DNA from: Burkholderia sp. S171
GTDB taxonomy: Bacteria; Pseudomonadota; Gammaproteobacteria; Burkholderiales; Burkholderiaceae
Assembly (NCBI RefSeq): GCF_009766085.1
Contig: NZ_LMUF01000028.1
Coordinates: 1 to 64,000, forward strand
Length of the DNA: 64,000 nt
Direction of reading: 5' to 3'
The notes beneath the pieces are model-generated. The model searched no databases, had not been told where the DNA came from, and saw only the letters and a program-made list of their open reading frames with translations. The first letter of the stretch is position 1. Each line of letters starts with the position of its first letter. A program made the translations under genes and the position numbers. Shown here piece by piece: positions 8,613-17,724 of this stretch.

Positions 8613-8786
8613 GGTGATTGGTATTTTGGCGGGAGCAGAACGCCTGCACTTTCACTAACTCGCCGATGGTTGAATACCCGAGTTTATAACCTGCTGCAAT
8701 CGCTTCATTGAGGGCACGCGTCAGGTCCATCCTAAGTGCGCCCCAACGAAATCGACCTCCCAAACGTTTGCCCGCTCCCGTTCGGA

Positions 8787-9434
8787 TTAGAAGTCGATAT
8801 AAGGCGGCCGCAAGCAAATGCGTAAATTCGCGTGCGTAATGTCCAAAGTATGGCCTTGGAATGGATGGTCAAAATAGACTGACCACTTCATTCCAACACG
8901 ACTGCCAGTAGTACAGAACGTCTTGAGCTTTTCGTGACAAGATGCAGGGTACGCGGCGCCATCGAGATATTTTGCTGCACTGGGTGCGGCATTCGTCACC
9001 TGGCATGGGCAATGGGACAGAAACACCTCGGCTTTCCGCGGCGCACGCCCACGCCTGGCAAAGAAGTCCTGGTAACTTTTATCCCAGTCTTCAATCATCG
9101 ACTCTTCGGCGTGGCGAGCCTCTACCATCATTGCAGTCGACGCAGCCGCTGCACGGGCAAACGGAAGGATGCGCGAGTACTCGGCCTGGCGTTGCATGGC
9201 GCCCAATGCTGGCTGTGGACCGTGGAATCTGGCGAGCAACTCCCGGTGCAAATCAATTTTCCCACCTTGGCCGCCTTGGCCGCCTACGCTTGAGCTGGCG
9301 ACTTGATCGCGACTCTGGGTGCTGAGAAAAACGCTATATCTCGCTCCCTCCAGGCTCAACACCAACCCAACGGCCCCGGGGCGTACCCTACGGGGCAACG
9401 CCTCGGTAAGAGTATTCGATATTCCAACTAGCAT
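8787..9434 (-). CDS. putative deaminase-fold protein next to T6SS (candidate toxin/effector)
   Basis: A 215-residue protein with a strong ribosome binding site (GGAGGAACG before the ATG). An N-terminal hairpin-like stretch (AVGLVLSLEGARYSVFLSTQ) is followed by HAEESMIEDW (about residues 108-117) and VFLSHCPC (about 140-147). This is the order and spacing of a cytidine-deaminase-like toxin fold: strand pair, H-A-E helix, then S-x-x-PC. The classical PCxxC is not seen; the next Cys (SCHEKLKTFC) come after about 23 residues, so the zinc site would be atypical. It lies 103 bases downstream of tssA on the same strand. Its codons include CTA, ATA, AGG and GTA, unlike the T6SS genes, suggesting transfer. 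Deaminase assignment is inference from motifs only. Confidence 0.55.
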   Translation of the reverse strand: MLVGISNTLTEALPRRVRPGAVGLVLSLEGARYSVFLSTQSRDQVASSSVGGQGGQGGKIDLHRELLARFHGPQPALGAMQRQAEYSRILPFARAAAASTAMMVEARHAEESMIEDWDKSYQDFFARRGRAPRKAEVFLSHCPCQVTNAAPSAAKYLDGAAYPASCHEKLKTFCTTGSRVGMKWSVYFDHPFQGHTLDITHANLRICLRPPYIDF

Positions 9435-9537
9435 CGTTCCTCCGAAAAATGTCAGTCCCTGTTGTACCGGCGTCGATGTGCACCGCTGCCAGCGTGTTCC
9501 CAGCGTGAAAATTGATTAGTTATCCTGCTTCCCAACG

Positions 9538-10695
9538 CTATTCCAGTCCGAGCAGCGCGAGATAACGCGTCAAGTCTCCCTCGGTACGGACGATCTCCCG
9601 CATCAGGTTCGCGAGTGGCATTTGTCCCCACGACACAGCTCGCTTGAGCAGATACGGCGTAGGACTGTGCGGCTCGTTTTCCTCAAGATAACGTGCAACG
9701 ATTTCGATCAGCTGGTACGCATGCGCGCGGCTCTCGATATGCCCCGGCAACGCGGCCCCCACCGCGTTGCGTCCCTTCTCCGCCTCGCGTTGCGAATCGC
9801 CGGCGAGTGCATCATGTTCCGCAGACGCCAATCCGTCTGCATAGGCCGGCGCGGCCGCCGGTATATTCGTGAACCTATCCTGCGTCCCGCTAACGGGTGT
9901 CCGCGGCGTCGCGTGCTCGCCGAGCAAGCTGGTTGTCGCACGTGCGAGACGCGCCAATGCGTCGCTCACGCTTGAAAGATTCGGGCCATCGTCATGCAAC
10001 CGTTCATCGACCAGACCGGTCAGCAAGCGCCAGGCGCCAAGCGCGCCGTCCAGTTGCTGATGCAATGCCATGAGGTTTGCAAGGTTGCGCCCCTTGGTTA
10101 GATGCTGCGCGAGCAGATCACGCGTTAATACGCCACTGCCGGCGTCGTCATCGGCCAGTTGCAGAACCCGCTGCCAGTCGTCGAGATTGACCTCGGCGGG
10201 TTCGCGCCCGTCGATGTTCATCAACGACACATGCAGTGACAGCATTAACGAAAAGGCATCGTTCATCCAGACGAAGGGCGCGATCCGCGCGTCCACATCC
10301 CCGTCCTCGATTTGCGGCCATGCGTGTTCCCAATAGCGCTCGACCAGCGCGGCGAGCAGTTGCGTCCCGGCAACGAACCCGTCGATCCGGTACAGATGCG
10401 TCCACGCTTCGCAAAGCCACGCGGCTAACTGAAAATCCTTGCTGCCGTTACTGAGCGCGTCACTGCATAACGCGGCGACGGTCTTCCAGTCGGCCTTGAC
10501 CAGCGGGCGCTCCCATTCGCGCATGGGCAGGGTTGCGTCGTCCTGATGCCGGGCATCGCGAATCCGCTGATAGACCGCGTCATAGCGCAGCGACATGCCA
10601 GCGCCGCCCTCGCCGCCTGCGACGGGCGCAAGAAGCGAGTCGAGATCGACGCCAAACGCTGTCGTTGCAAAATCCATTGTGTCAGCGAGTGTCAT
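9538..10695 (-). CDS. tssA: T6SS baseplate/cap protein TssA
   Basis: A 385-residue TssA. The N-terminal ImpA_N domain (about 40-140) shows the typical MREWERPLVKADWKTVAALC and AAWLCEAWTHLYRIDGFVAG segments. A low-complexity linker follows, and the conserved C-terminal module starts at SRAHAYQLIEIVARYLEENEP with SPTPYLLKRAVSWG. TssA binds the baseplate and the distal end of the growing sheath and coordinates tail assembly. The ATG at 10695 overlaps the tssM stop by 4 bases (ATGA), which sets the start although the frame is open further upstream. It is the last core gene of the locus. Confidence 0.93.
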   Translation of the reverse strand: MTLADTMDFATTAFGVDLDSLLAPVAGGEGGAGMSLRYDAVYQRIRDARHQDDATLPMREWERPLVKADWKTVAALCSDALSNGSKDFQLAAWLCEAWTHLYRIDGFVAGTQLLAALVERYWEHAWPQIEDGDVDARIAPFVWMNDAFSLMLSLHVSLMNIDGREPAEVNLDDWQRVLQLADDDAGSGVLTRDLLAQHLTKGRNLANLMALHQQLDGALGAWRLLTGLVDERLHDDGPNLSSVSDALARLARATTSLLGEHATPRTPVSGTQDRFTNIPAAAPAYADGLASAEHDALAGDSQREAEKGRNAVGAALPGHIESRAHAYQLIEIVARYLEENEPHSPTPYLLKRAVSWGQMPLANLMREIVRTEGDLTRYLALLGLE

Positions 10696-13600
10696 AACGC
10701 GGTCCAGTTCGGCGCGCGCGCCGGGAAACTGCCGGGCCACGGCAGCGGGGTTTTCTTGCCGGCAGCCGTCAACGTGAGGCGCAGGAACACGCTTCCCCGC
10801 GCCTGCTTCGGCAACAAGGCGAGGTCGGCGGGGCTGGTTGTAGAAAGCGGGAAATCAAGGCCCAGCAGTTGCGATGCACTGTTGCCTCTCAAGCTCGCAT
10901 CGGCCACGCGCTGCCGTCCGATGAACGACAGCAACGCCCAAGGGTCCGAGAATTGCCAGGTGAGCGTGTGTCCGTCGGTGGACAGTGCGCGCTGCTGAGG
11001 GTCGCTTGCCGCCGCGAGCGGTGAGTCCTTCGCGAAACGCAGCACCAGTGTCACCGGCGTGCCGTAATCCCAGTGAAGCGGATGCGGAGCATCATGCAAC
11101 GAAAGACTTTGCGAGCCAATCGACAAGGTCCAGTCAATCACCTGGTTCGCGGCCACTTCAGCGTCGCGATTCGCGCGGAATTCCACGCTTACGTCGTAAC
11201 CGGTCGGCGCCCCATCGTCAGCCGGATAGAGCGGTGCGAGCAGCGTCTTCACCTGATCGAAATTGTCGATGAACTGGCGCACCGAGGCATTCGTCAACGA
11301 CGTCTGCATGCCCGACCCCGTGCGCGAGGCGCGGAACGTATCCGACACAGCCGCGTAACGCCGGAGCACCTGACCCAGTTCGCCGAAATCCGCCGGGCTG
11401 ACATCGCCCCGATTCGCGGCGCGGATCATCATCGCGCCGCTGAAGGGTTGCCGCCCCGCTACGTTCTGGTTGAAGTCCGTCGCGAAGCTGTCCCACTGCT
11501 GACGCAAGTCGTACACGTAGCTCTGACTGCAGCGCGCCAGCAATTGATCGTAAAGACGCGCATGCAACGCGGCGAAGTAGTCATCGGCGCCGTTCGCGGC
11601 AGGCCGGCCGGCAAACTTCACCATGCAGTTGCCTGCGCCCGGGTCGGCCGCGGCCGTTGCCACAAACTGCTCGAGCCGCAGCAGACTGCTGTTCGGATTT
11701 TTCAGGCGATAGCGTTCGAGATCGCGCACGATTGCCTGCCAGCGCTGCGCGAGCGGAGACGCCGCATCGGTTGCGTCGAGTGCGGCCAGATAGGCGGACG
11801 CCTGCTTGCCGAGCGCGAGCGCACGGGCCGATTGCTGGTCGAGATACACCGCGAGTGCGCCGGCATCGGGGACGCCGAACGCCACCAGCACGGGCAAGTG
11901 GTTGCTGCTCGCGCGGTCGTACGCTCCGCTTTCGCGCGTCGCGTACAACTCGGACTGCGTGAGCGAATCGTCGATGATTTTCAGATGCGCCGTCGCATCG
12001 CGTGACATGAGGCTGTCCAGATCTTCGACCTGAGCCGAGGCGTTCATTTCCGCCAACAGCGATTCGATCCTGACGAGGCGCGCGCGCGAAGCGTCGAATG
12101 CTGCAGTGTCCGTGTCGCCTTGAGTCGGCGTGACGGTCGCGGCGGCCGCGGTCTGATCGAGTATCAATTGTGCGAACTGCGTGTCGAGCGCCTGCTCGAT
12201 CGCCGGCCGGGTTGCCGCCGGCAAGCTCGCGAGTCCATCGGTCATGAAGCGCTTGTGCACGTCGCCAAGGGTCAGCGCCTGGTCGAGTTGCGCGCGATCC
12301 CAGACGATCGTCGAGCCTTCAACAAGCTCGGGTAACGCCCGGTCACGCGGTGCCGTCATGAACGGCTGGCCCAGCAGATTGGACAGGCCGTCGCGCAGGG
12401 CAAGCCGTGCCGGCGAGACGGCATAGCGGGCATCCTTGTCGAGCCAGACGAGGCCACCATCCGGCGCGTCGAAACGCAGCGCGAGTTCACTGCGAAACGC
12501 CTGGAACGCGGTGTCATCGCGTTCACGAATACGCGCTACAAGGTCGGGCCCGAGCAGACGGTTCTGCGCTGCATGCGCAAGGGTGCGTTCATAGACCGGA
12601 CCCGGCGTGAACTGCGGCTGACGCAACCACCCGCCGTTGCCCGACGCCAACAGATCGCGCTGCGTGTCGATACCTGACACGATCGCCCGATAGTTGTTGG
12701 TCAGCTGCGTAAAATCTGCCGCGCCTGCGTTGCCGACCGACAGGTTGTTCAGATGCTCGGTGACCGACCGCTCCGCCGCGAGCAACGCATTGTTGGTGAA
12801 CAAGCCGCTGTCGATCTGTTGCGCGCCCTTGTCAAGCGTGCATCGCAATGCCTGCTGGATGATCGGCAGATTCACGCCGCCCACGGGGTTGGCCGCGAAG
12901 TTGGCCGCATAGTTGGACGCGCCGCGTCCGGCCGGATCGCGATAGAAGTAAGGCAAGGTGCCGGCCACGCTGCCCTGCAATTCGGCGCCGAGCGCGTAAC
13001 GCACCACCAGCCGCAACGCGTCGGCATTATCCGCAGAGGGTGTCTGCAAGCGCTGCAGTGCCTGCAACGCGGCATCGAGCTGATCGACTGAACCGACGTA
13101 CTGCTGTAACGCGCGCACTTGCGGCAAGTTGTCGACAGCGAGGCCCGAAGCGCCGCGCACGTCGCTGCGCGCCGCTGCCGGCGCAATGCAGTCGTCGTTG
13201 ACAATCAACTGACCGGTGCTCGGATCGCGGCTCTCGCCGGTCAACTGGCTCACGCGCAAAAACATCTCGCGTTCCAGCGCAGTCACAGCGATCTCGCCGA
13301 ACTCGCGTTCGAAGCGCTCCTTCACGCGTGCGTTCAGATCGTCGACCGCACTCCACGAGCCCGGCATGAAAACCGTCCACGGGCTATCCGTTCTCAGATG
13401 CTGGTTCAGCGCAATCAGCGCAAGCGCCTTGCGCCGATACCAGTCCGCCGGAAGGTCCTGGGCCTGCTGCGCGGCCGCGGCACGCTCCTGCGCGTCCCTG
13501 TGCAGCGAGCCGAGCGCTGCGACCAGTTCACCGTTGCGATGGCTTAGTTGAACCGTCGCCACGACAAGCCCTAGACCCCAGGTCCCAAGCAGCGCGATGC

Positions 13601-14903
13601 CGCCCCAGCGCAACGCCCGGCTCAACGCCGGACGCGCCAGATATTGCGAGCGCGACGGGCGTGTCAGGCCGTACTCCAGGAAGATTTTCTTTTCGAACAG
13701 GTCGCGCAGGAACGCCGGCTGCAGCATCAGGTCGTTCAGCGAACCACTTGGTTCGCGGCGGCCCATGGGTGAATCGCCACCGGCCGGCCGCAACGCCGTG
13801 TCACCCGCTTCATAGACGGCCACGCCGCCCGTCGCGAGGTCTTCGTCGAATGCAGGCGATGCCAACGCATCGCGCTTGACCGCGGCTTCGTCGCCCTGCC
13901 CCACGCTCCATTGGGCAAACTCGCTGCTGTCACCGGTCAGGTAGATGCCGCGGAAGAAAAACGGTTCGTGGTACGCGCTTGCACGCAGCAGTTCATCCAC
14001 ATAGCGCTGCAGTTGTGCGCTCATCGCTTCGATCCGCGACGGCAATAACAGGAACTGGCGCGCGTCCATGTGCCCTGCATCGAGCGCGAACAATTCGGCG
14101 CTCGCATCCGAGACCGAACGCATGATGCTGTGCATCGCGGTGTCGACCCAATCCGACGAATACGTGGTCGACAAATCATACGGCGACGACCAGCCGAGCA
14201 TGCTCGCGCGCAACGCCTCCGGCAATGCACGGGCAAACGGGGCGAAGCCCGTCAGCGCCTCGCAGCCCGTGACCACCACATACACCGCGAAGCGCATCGC
14301 GAAACGGTTCTGCGCGAGCCACAGGCGCCGATGCGCAAGCTTCGCATGACGAACCAGTTCGAGTTGCGCATCGGTGTCGTCGGCAAGTAGCGTTGCAGCC
14401 GGCACAGTGATGACGACCGAGTCGAACGGCCGCTGCTGCCGATAGTTGCGGCACAGGCCGAGAAACTCGTCCCACGGCTTTTCATCGCCGTCGTCTTCCG
14501 GAGAGCCCAGGTAGGCCGCCTTGATATCGACGACGATCCCGCGATCGAAGAAATGCCACGAGATCCCCTGCGTGGCAGCCGGGCTGGCCGCCTCCGCGCT
14601 CAACACGCTCGCTACACCGGATTGGGCAATGGGCAGCGGGCGCGGATCATCGCCTTCGTTGAGGATCATGATCCACGGAATGTTGTAGCGCTCGGCACGC
14701 GACGCAATATTCCCTTCGATCAGCTCCACAGCCTGGCGAAACGCGCTGCGCAGCGAATCCGAGCGCAGGCGCACGATCTTGCGATCCGGGGCCGGCTTGC
14801 TGTGCGCGCCATGCAACGCAAAGTACAGCACGGCGCCGAGCACGACGCACACAACCAGCGTCAGCACTGCAATGGACAACAGGAAGAGGTTGCTCGTCAG
14901 CAT
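10692..14903 (-). CDS. tssM: T6SS membrane-complex protein TssM (IcmF-like), P-loop degenerate
   Basis: A 1403-residue inner-membrane protein that spans the envelope and joins TssJ and TssL. There is one N-terminal membrane helix (about 5-32) and a second near residue 440 (LRWGGIALLGTWGLGLVVAT), followed by a long periplasmic IcmF-related domain and a C-terminal beta domain. It is longer than the common 1100-1250 residues. The cytoplasmic NTPase region has PWIMILNEGDDPRPL where many TssM proteins carry a GxxGxGKT/S P-loop, so nucleotide binding is probably lost. GGGGAG 6 bases before the ATG at 14903 supports this start. It lies 61 bases downstream of tssL and overlaps tssA. Confidence 0.93.
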   Translation of the reverse strand: MLTSNLFLLSIAVLTLVVCVVLGAVLYFALHGAHSKPAPDRKIVRLRSDSLRSAFRQAVELIEGNIASRAERYNIPWIMILNEGDDPRPLPIAQSGVASVLSAEAASPAATQGISWHFFDRGIVVDIKAAYLGSPEDDGDEKPWDEFLGLCRNYRQQRPFDSVVITVPAATLLADDTDAQLELVRHAKLAHRRLWLAQNRFAMRFAVYVVVTGCEALTGFAPFARALPEALRASMLGWSSPYDLSTTYSSDWVDTAMHSIMRSVSDASAELFALDAGHMDARQFLLLPSRIEAMSAQLQRYVDELLRASAYHEPFFFRGIYLTGDSSEFAQWSVGQGDEAAVKRDALASPAFDEDLATGGVAVYEAGDTALRPAGGDSPMGRREPSGSLNDLMLQPAFLRDLFEKKIFLEYGLTRPSRSQYLARPALSRALRWGGIALLGTWGLGLVVATVQLSHRNGELVAALGSLHRDAQERAAAAQQAQDLPADWYRRKALALIALNQHLRTDSPWTVFMPGSWSAVDDLNARVKERFEREFGEIAVTALEREMFLRVSQLTGESRDPSTGQLIVNDDCIAPAAARSDVRGASGLAVDNLPQVRALQQYVGSVDQLDAALQALQRLQTPSADNADALRLVVRYALGAELQGSVAGTLPYFYRDPAGRGASNYAANFAANPVGGVNLPIIQQALRCTLDKGAQQIDSGLFTNNALLAAERSVTEHLNNLSVGNAGAADFTQLTNNYRAIVSGIDTQRDLLASGNGGWLRQPQFTPGPVYERTLAHAAQNRLLGPDLVARIRERDDTAFQAFRSELALRFDAPDGGLVWLDKDARYAVSPARLALRDGLSNLLGQPFMTAPRDRALPELVEGSTIVWDRAQLDQALTLGDVHKRFMTDGLASLPAATRPAIEQALDTQFAQLILDQTAAAATVTPTQGDTDTAAFDASRARLVRIESLLAEMNASAQVEDLDSLMSRDATAHLKIIDDSLTQSELYATRESGAYDRASSNHLPVLVAFGVPDAGALAVYLDQQSARALALGKQASAYLAALDATDAASPLAQRWQAIVRDLERYRLKNPNSSLLRLEQFVATAAADPGAGNCMVKFAGRPAANGADDYFAALHARLYDQLLARCSQSYVYDLRQQWDSFATDFNQNVAGRQPFSGAMMIRAANRGDVSPADFGELGQVLRRYAAVSDTFRASRTGSGMQTSLTNASVRQFIDNFDQVKTLLAPLYPADDGAPTGYDVSVEFRANRDAEVAANQVIDWTLSIGSQSLSLHDAPHPLHWDYGTPVTLVLRFAKDSPLAAASDPQQRALSTDGHTLTWQFSDPWALLSFIGRQRVADASLRGNSASQLLGLDFPLSTTSPADLALLPKQARGSVFLRLTLTAAGKKTPLPWPGSFPARAPNWTAL

Positions 14904-14964
14904 GCTCGCGCTCCCCTGCACTGCGCGCGGCGCACTGCCGCAACCTTGGTCAGCTCACGTGAAT

Positions 14965-15720
14965 TCACGGGTTCACCCCCGTCACCGGATCGGCATATAA
15001 CGCTTCGCGCACCGGCCATGATTGCCATAGCCATAACACTTCTGAAATCGCCAGCAAGGACACCAGCGAGAGCAGAAAAATTACCGTCCATCGGCTGACG
15101 GTCGGCAGCTTGCGTGGCGCGACGTGCGACAGCGTGTTCGCGTACGCCGGCTCGGCCAGCACGCGGTCACGGCCGCCAAGGTCCGGGCGGCGCTGATAGA
15201 CGAACTCGTAGAGTTCTTCGCGGTAGCTGCGCAGCCGCGCGGCCGCGTCGGCATCGCGAAAGCGGCCCTGAAAACCCATCGCGAGCGCAAACAGGTAAAG
15301 CCGCGCGACGTGGCGGCGCGATGGTTCGCGGTCCGACAGCAGTTGCTCGATGCGGCGGAACACCAGATCGCCCGCAACGTTGGTGCGAAACAGCGTCGAT
15401 TCGAGCAGATACGCGGTCCAGCGCTCGCGGCCGGTCCACGGCGTATTGAGCAGGATTTCATCGGCGAGCACAGCTTTCAGGTAACGCGCATCGGCGACGT
15501 TTTCCATTTCAAAGCGGGTGCTGTCGCGCCGTGACTGCAGCGTCTGAACCTCCAGCAAATTCAGGAGATGACGGCTCAGGCCTTGCGCTGCGACATCCGA
15601 ATCCGTGCCGGGCACCTCGGAAAAGCGCGCCTGTGCCTTGACGAGCTCATCGAGAAAAACCCGGAACTGTTCAGTCACGAGGTCGTCTTCTTCGGGTTCA
15701 AGCGGTCGATTGCGTGCCAT
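14965..15720 (-). CDS. tssL: T6SS membrane-complex protein TssL (DotU family)
   Basis: A 251-residue, C-tail-anchored inner-membrane protein. The DotU cytoplasmic domain shows VADARYLKAVLADEILLNTPW, LYLFALAMGFQGRFRD and YREELYEFVYQRRP. A single hydrophobic helix near the C-terminus (about 213-235) leaves only a short periplasmic tail, with no peptidoglycan-binding OmpA domain. TssL contacts TssM, TssK and the baseplate. It is downstream of tssK with a 78-base gap. Confidence 0.95.
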   Translation of the reverse strand: MARNRPLEPEEDDLVTEQFRVFLDELVKAQARFSEVPGTDSDVAAQGLSRHLLNLLEVQTLQSRRDSTRFEMENVADARYLKAVLADEILLNTPWTGRERWTAYLLESTLFRTNVAGDLVFRRIEQLLSDREPSRRHVARLYLFALAMGFQGRFRDADAAARLRSYREELYEFVYQRRPDLGGRDRVLAEPAYANTLSHVAPRKLPTVSRWTVIFLLSLVSLLAISEVLWLWQSWPVREALYADPVTGVNP

Positions 15721-15778
15721 GCTCAGCCTACCTTCATTGTTGCTTTCATCTTCACTGTCTCACTCTCATGCGCCGCGT

Positions 15779-15805
15779 CAGCCATCAGCCATCAGCCATC
15801 AGCCC
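15779..15805. repeat. 7-bp tandem repeat spanning tssK stop
   Basis: CAGCCAT repeated three times and a partial fourth copy (CAGCCC), on the + strand. It covers the last codon and stop of tssK and the first part of the tssK-tssL gap. Slippage here would change the tssK C-terminus or the distance to tssL. Confidence 0.8.
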
Positions 15806-17130
15806 TTCACGAATAGCAGCATTTCCTGCGGCCGTTGCGCGCTCGCGCCTTCGTTCGGATTCCCGATCACCAGCGGTTCGGTGGCATGCACGAGCGCCAC
15901 TTCGGCATCGATCTCGAAAAGCAGGTAACCGGAGCCGGAACGGATCCCAAGCTCTTCCGCATAATCGACGCTACGCCGCGTAGCGCCGAGCACACGCCGA
16001 GCGCGCAGCGATGCATACACGGACTGCGAGCCGATCACCGCACCGTCCATCCATGCGAGCAGGTCACGCTCGGACTGGCCGCGCAGACCTACGACGAGAC
16101 GCTCGCCAACCCAGTCCGGCTGCAAGCCGATTTCGAAGGCACCGTGACGGAACTCGAACTTGTGCTCGCGGTAGTCCTCGCTGACTTCGGAAACCGATTC
16201 GCGCAGTGAACGCAACAACGGCGAGAACACGGCCAGCGGATCTGCATGGTCGTAATCGGGCGGCACCGGGGGCAAACCTCCGGGCTTGATCGTCGCGAGC
16301 GCGCCGCTTAGCGACGCCAGCGACCAGAACAGCGCGAGCGGATGCAGATGCGGCGTGCGCAGCACTGCTTCGGCAAGCGGCAACGCGCTCAGCAGGCTGC
16401 GCAGACGATCCTTCAATTCCAGTTGGGTCAGACGGTCGTCCACTTTCGACGACGGATTGGCCGTCTGCCGCGCGACGAAGGCCGCCTTGCCGCGCAACTG
16501 TCCGAGCAACGAAGCAACTGCGGCCCACAGCGGGTTATCGCGGGCTATTTCAAGCAGCGGCGGCAGCGTGTCGCCCAGCCGCACCACCTCGTTGTCCCGA
16601 TACACCGAACCGAGCCGCACATGCACGTTCATCCCCGAAGGCAGCTCGCCCGCCGTGAGCGCGAGATTCGGCAGAAGGCGCGGGATATCGGCAGGCGGCG
16701 CGTCGGACACTTCGTCTTCGACCGGTACGCCCGCGGTCGAACGAAAGCGCTTCACCTGCGCATCGCGGCGCATGGTCGCGGCGACCGGCAGCACCAGATA
16801 GAAATCGAGCGGCCCTTTCGCCAACTGCTCGGCAAACGGCTCCAGCGACAGTTCAAGCCGCCCGTGCTGGCTCGACTCGGCCGCATAGGAAACCGCCGTG
16901 CCGTCGGGCATGATTGCATCGAGCTCAAGAATCCGCACCAGTCCGGTCGGCAACAGGCCGTTGTCGAATACCAGGCGCCGCACGCCCCAACTGAATGGCG
17001 CGGCGGCCAGGGTCTGCCACGCCACAAGCGAATCGACGCGCGCGGCCATCAACTGAAAATGCTGCGGCGAGAGCAGCATGCCCTCGAACCACTCAATGCG
17101 GTCGGTCACCGGATTAGCCGGGTTAGCCAT
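15799..17130 (-). CDS. tssK: T6SS baseplate protein TssK
   Basis: A 443-residue TssK, the usual length. TssK trimers link the baseplate wedges (TssEFG) to the TssJLM membrane complex; the N-terminal domain is related to phage receptor-binding-protein shoulders. Diagnostic stretches are the N-terminal RIEWFEGMLLSPQHFQ, then PFSWGVRRLVFD, and a central RDNPLWAAVASLLGQLRGKAAF segment. The C-terminus ends LLFVKG and the stop falls inside a short tandem repeat. It follows tssJ in the locus. Confidence 0.95.
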   Translation of the reverse strand: MANPANPVTDRIEWFEGMLLSPQHFQLMAARVDSLVAWQTLAAAPFSWGVRRLVFDNGLLPTGLVRILELDAIMPDGTAVSYAAESSQHGRLELSLEPFAEQLAKGPLDFYLVLPVAATMRRDAQVKRFRSTAGVPVEDEVSDAPPADIPRLLPNLALTAGELPSGMNVHVRLGSVYRDNEVVRLGDTLPPLLEIARDNPLWAAVASLLGQLRGKAAFVARQTANPSSKVDDRLTQLELKDRLRSLLSALPLAEAVLRTPHLHPLALFWSLASLSGALATIKPGGLPPVPPDYDHADPLAVFSPLLRSLRESVSEVSEDYREHKFEFRHGAFEIGLQPDWVGERLVVGLRGQSERDLLAWMDGAVIGSQSVYASLRARRVLGATRRSVDYAEELGIRSGSGYLLFEIDAEVALVHATEPLVIGNPNEGASAQRPQEMLLFVKG

Positions 17131-17220
17131 GGTTGTTCCTCCACACGCCGCGTTCGTTCGCGCGACGGTGTGCGCCCGCCGGGTTGGCGGGGCAATGTTT
17201 CAATAGGCGCTTACACGCTG

Positions 17221-17724
17221 TCATTTCGTATCCGCGACTGAGAAATTATTGCTGTCCAGCTGCACGACAAGGTGGCCGCTGAACTTTTGTATCCGGACGC
17301 GATGCGCGCCGGGGTCCGGGTAATTGGCAAACACAAAAGCCGCGACAACACGCGGTCCGCTGAACGCATCATCCGGCAGGTCGACCCGCTGACCGGGCAC
17401 CAGCTCCCAGCTGCGATAACGCAGGCTCTTAGGGAAAGTACTGAGCAGATCGGCGCGCCCCGCGAACCATTTCGATGCAGGGAGTTCGGCGAGCCGTGCG
17501 AGCATCGCGTCGTCACTCACCAGCACCACGTCTACCGCCAACGGGCTGTTGTTGTTCAAGTCGTCGCTGGCCGTCAGCGTGACCTGCGACCACGACGCTT
17601 TCTCGCCGCTCAAGCCCAGCATGCTGCAGCTCGCGAGCACGCAGGCGCAGCCAATTGCCATCAACAGGCGAGCGCCGCGGCCCGACATGCGGCGTACACC
17701 ATCGCTCATCAACCAGTTCGTCAT
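17221..17724 (-). CDS. tssJ: T6SS outer-membrane lipoprotein TssJ
   Basis: A 167-residue lipoprotein. A lipobox (LASC) follows a hydrophobic signal stretch (ARLLMAIGCACVLASC), and the mature domain has the TssJ beta-sandwich character (VTLTASDDLNNNSPLAVDVVLV, then VVAAFVFANYP). TssJ sits in the outer membrane and binds the periplasmic end of TssM. The ATG at 17724 overlaps the stop of the upstream SDF symporter gene by 4 bases and has GGAG upstream. A start at 17688 would give a more compact signal peptide. The tight coupling to a transporter gene is unusual. Confidence 0.88.
   Translation of the reverse strand: MTNWLMSDGVRRMSGRGARLLMAIGCACVLASCSMLGLSGEKASWSQVTLTASDDLNNNSPLAVDVVLVSDDAMLARLAELPASKWFAGRADLLSTFPKSLRYRSWELVPGQRVDLPDDAFSGPRVVAAFVFANYPDPGAHRVRIQKFSGHLVVQLDSNNFSVADTK

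Noticed and set aside
11073..12005. 310-codon plus-strand open frame
   Set aside because: Antisense to tssM; shadow of a GC-rich coding region.
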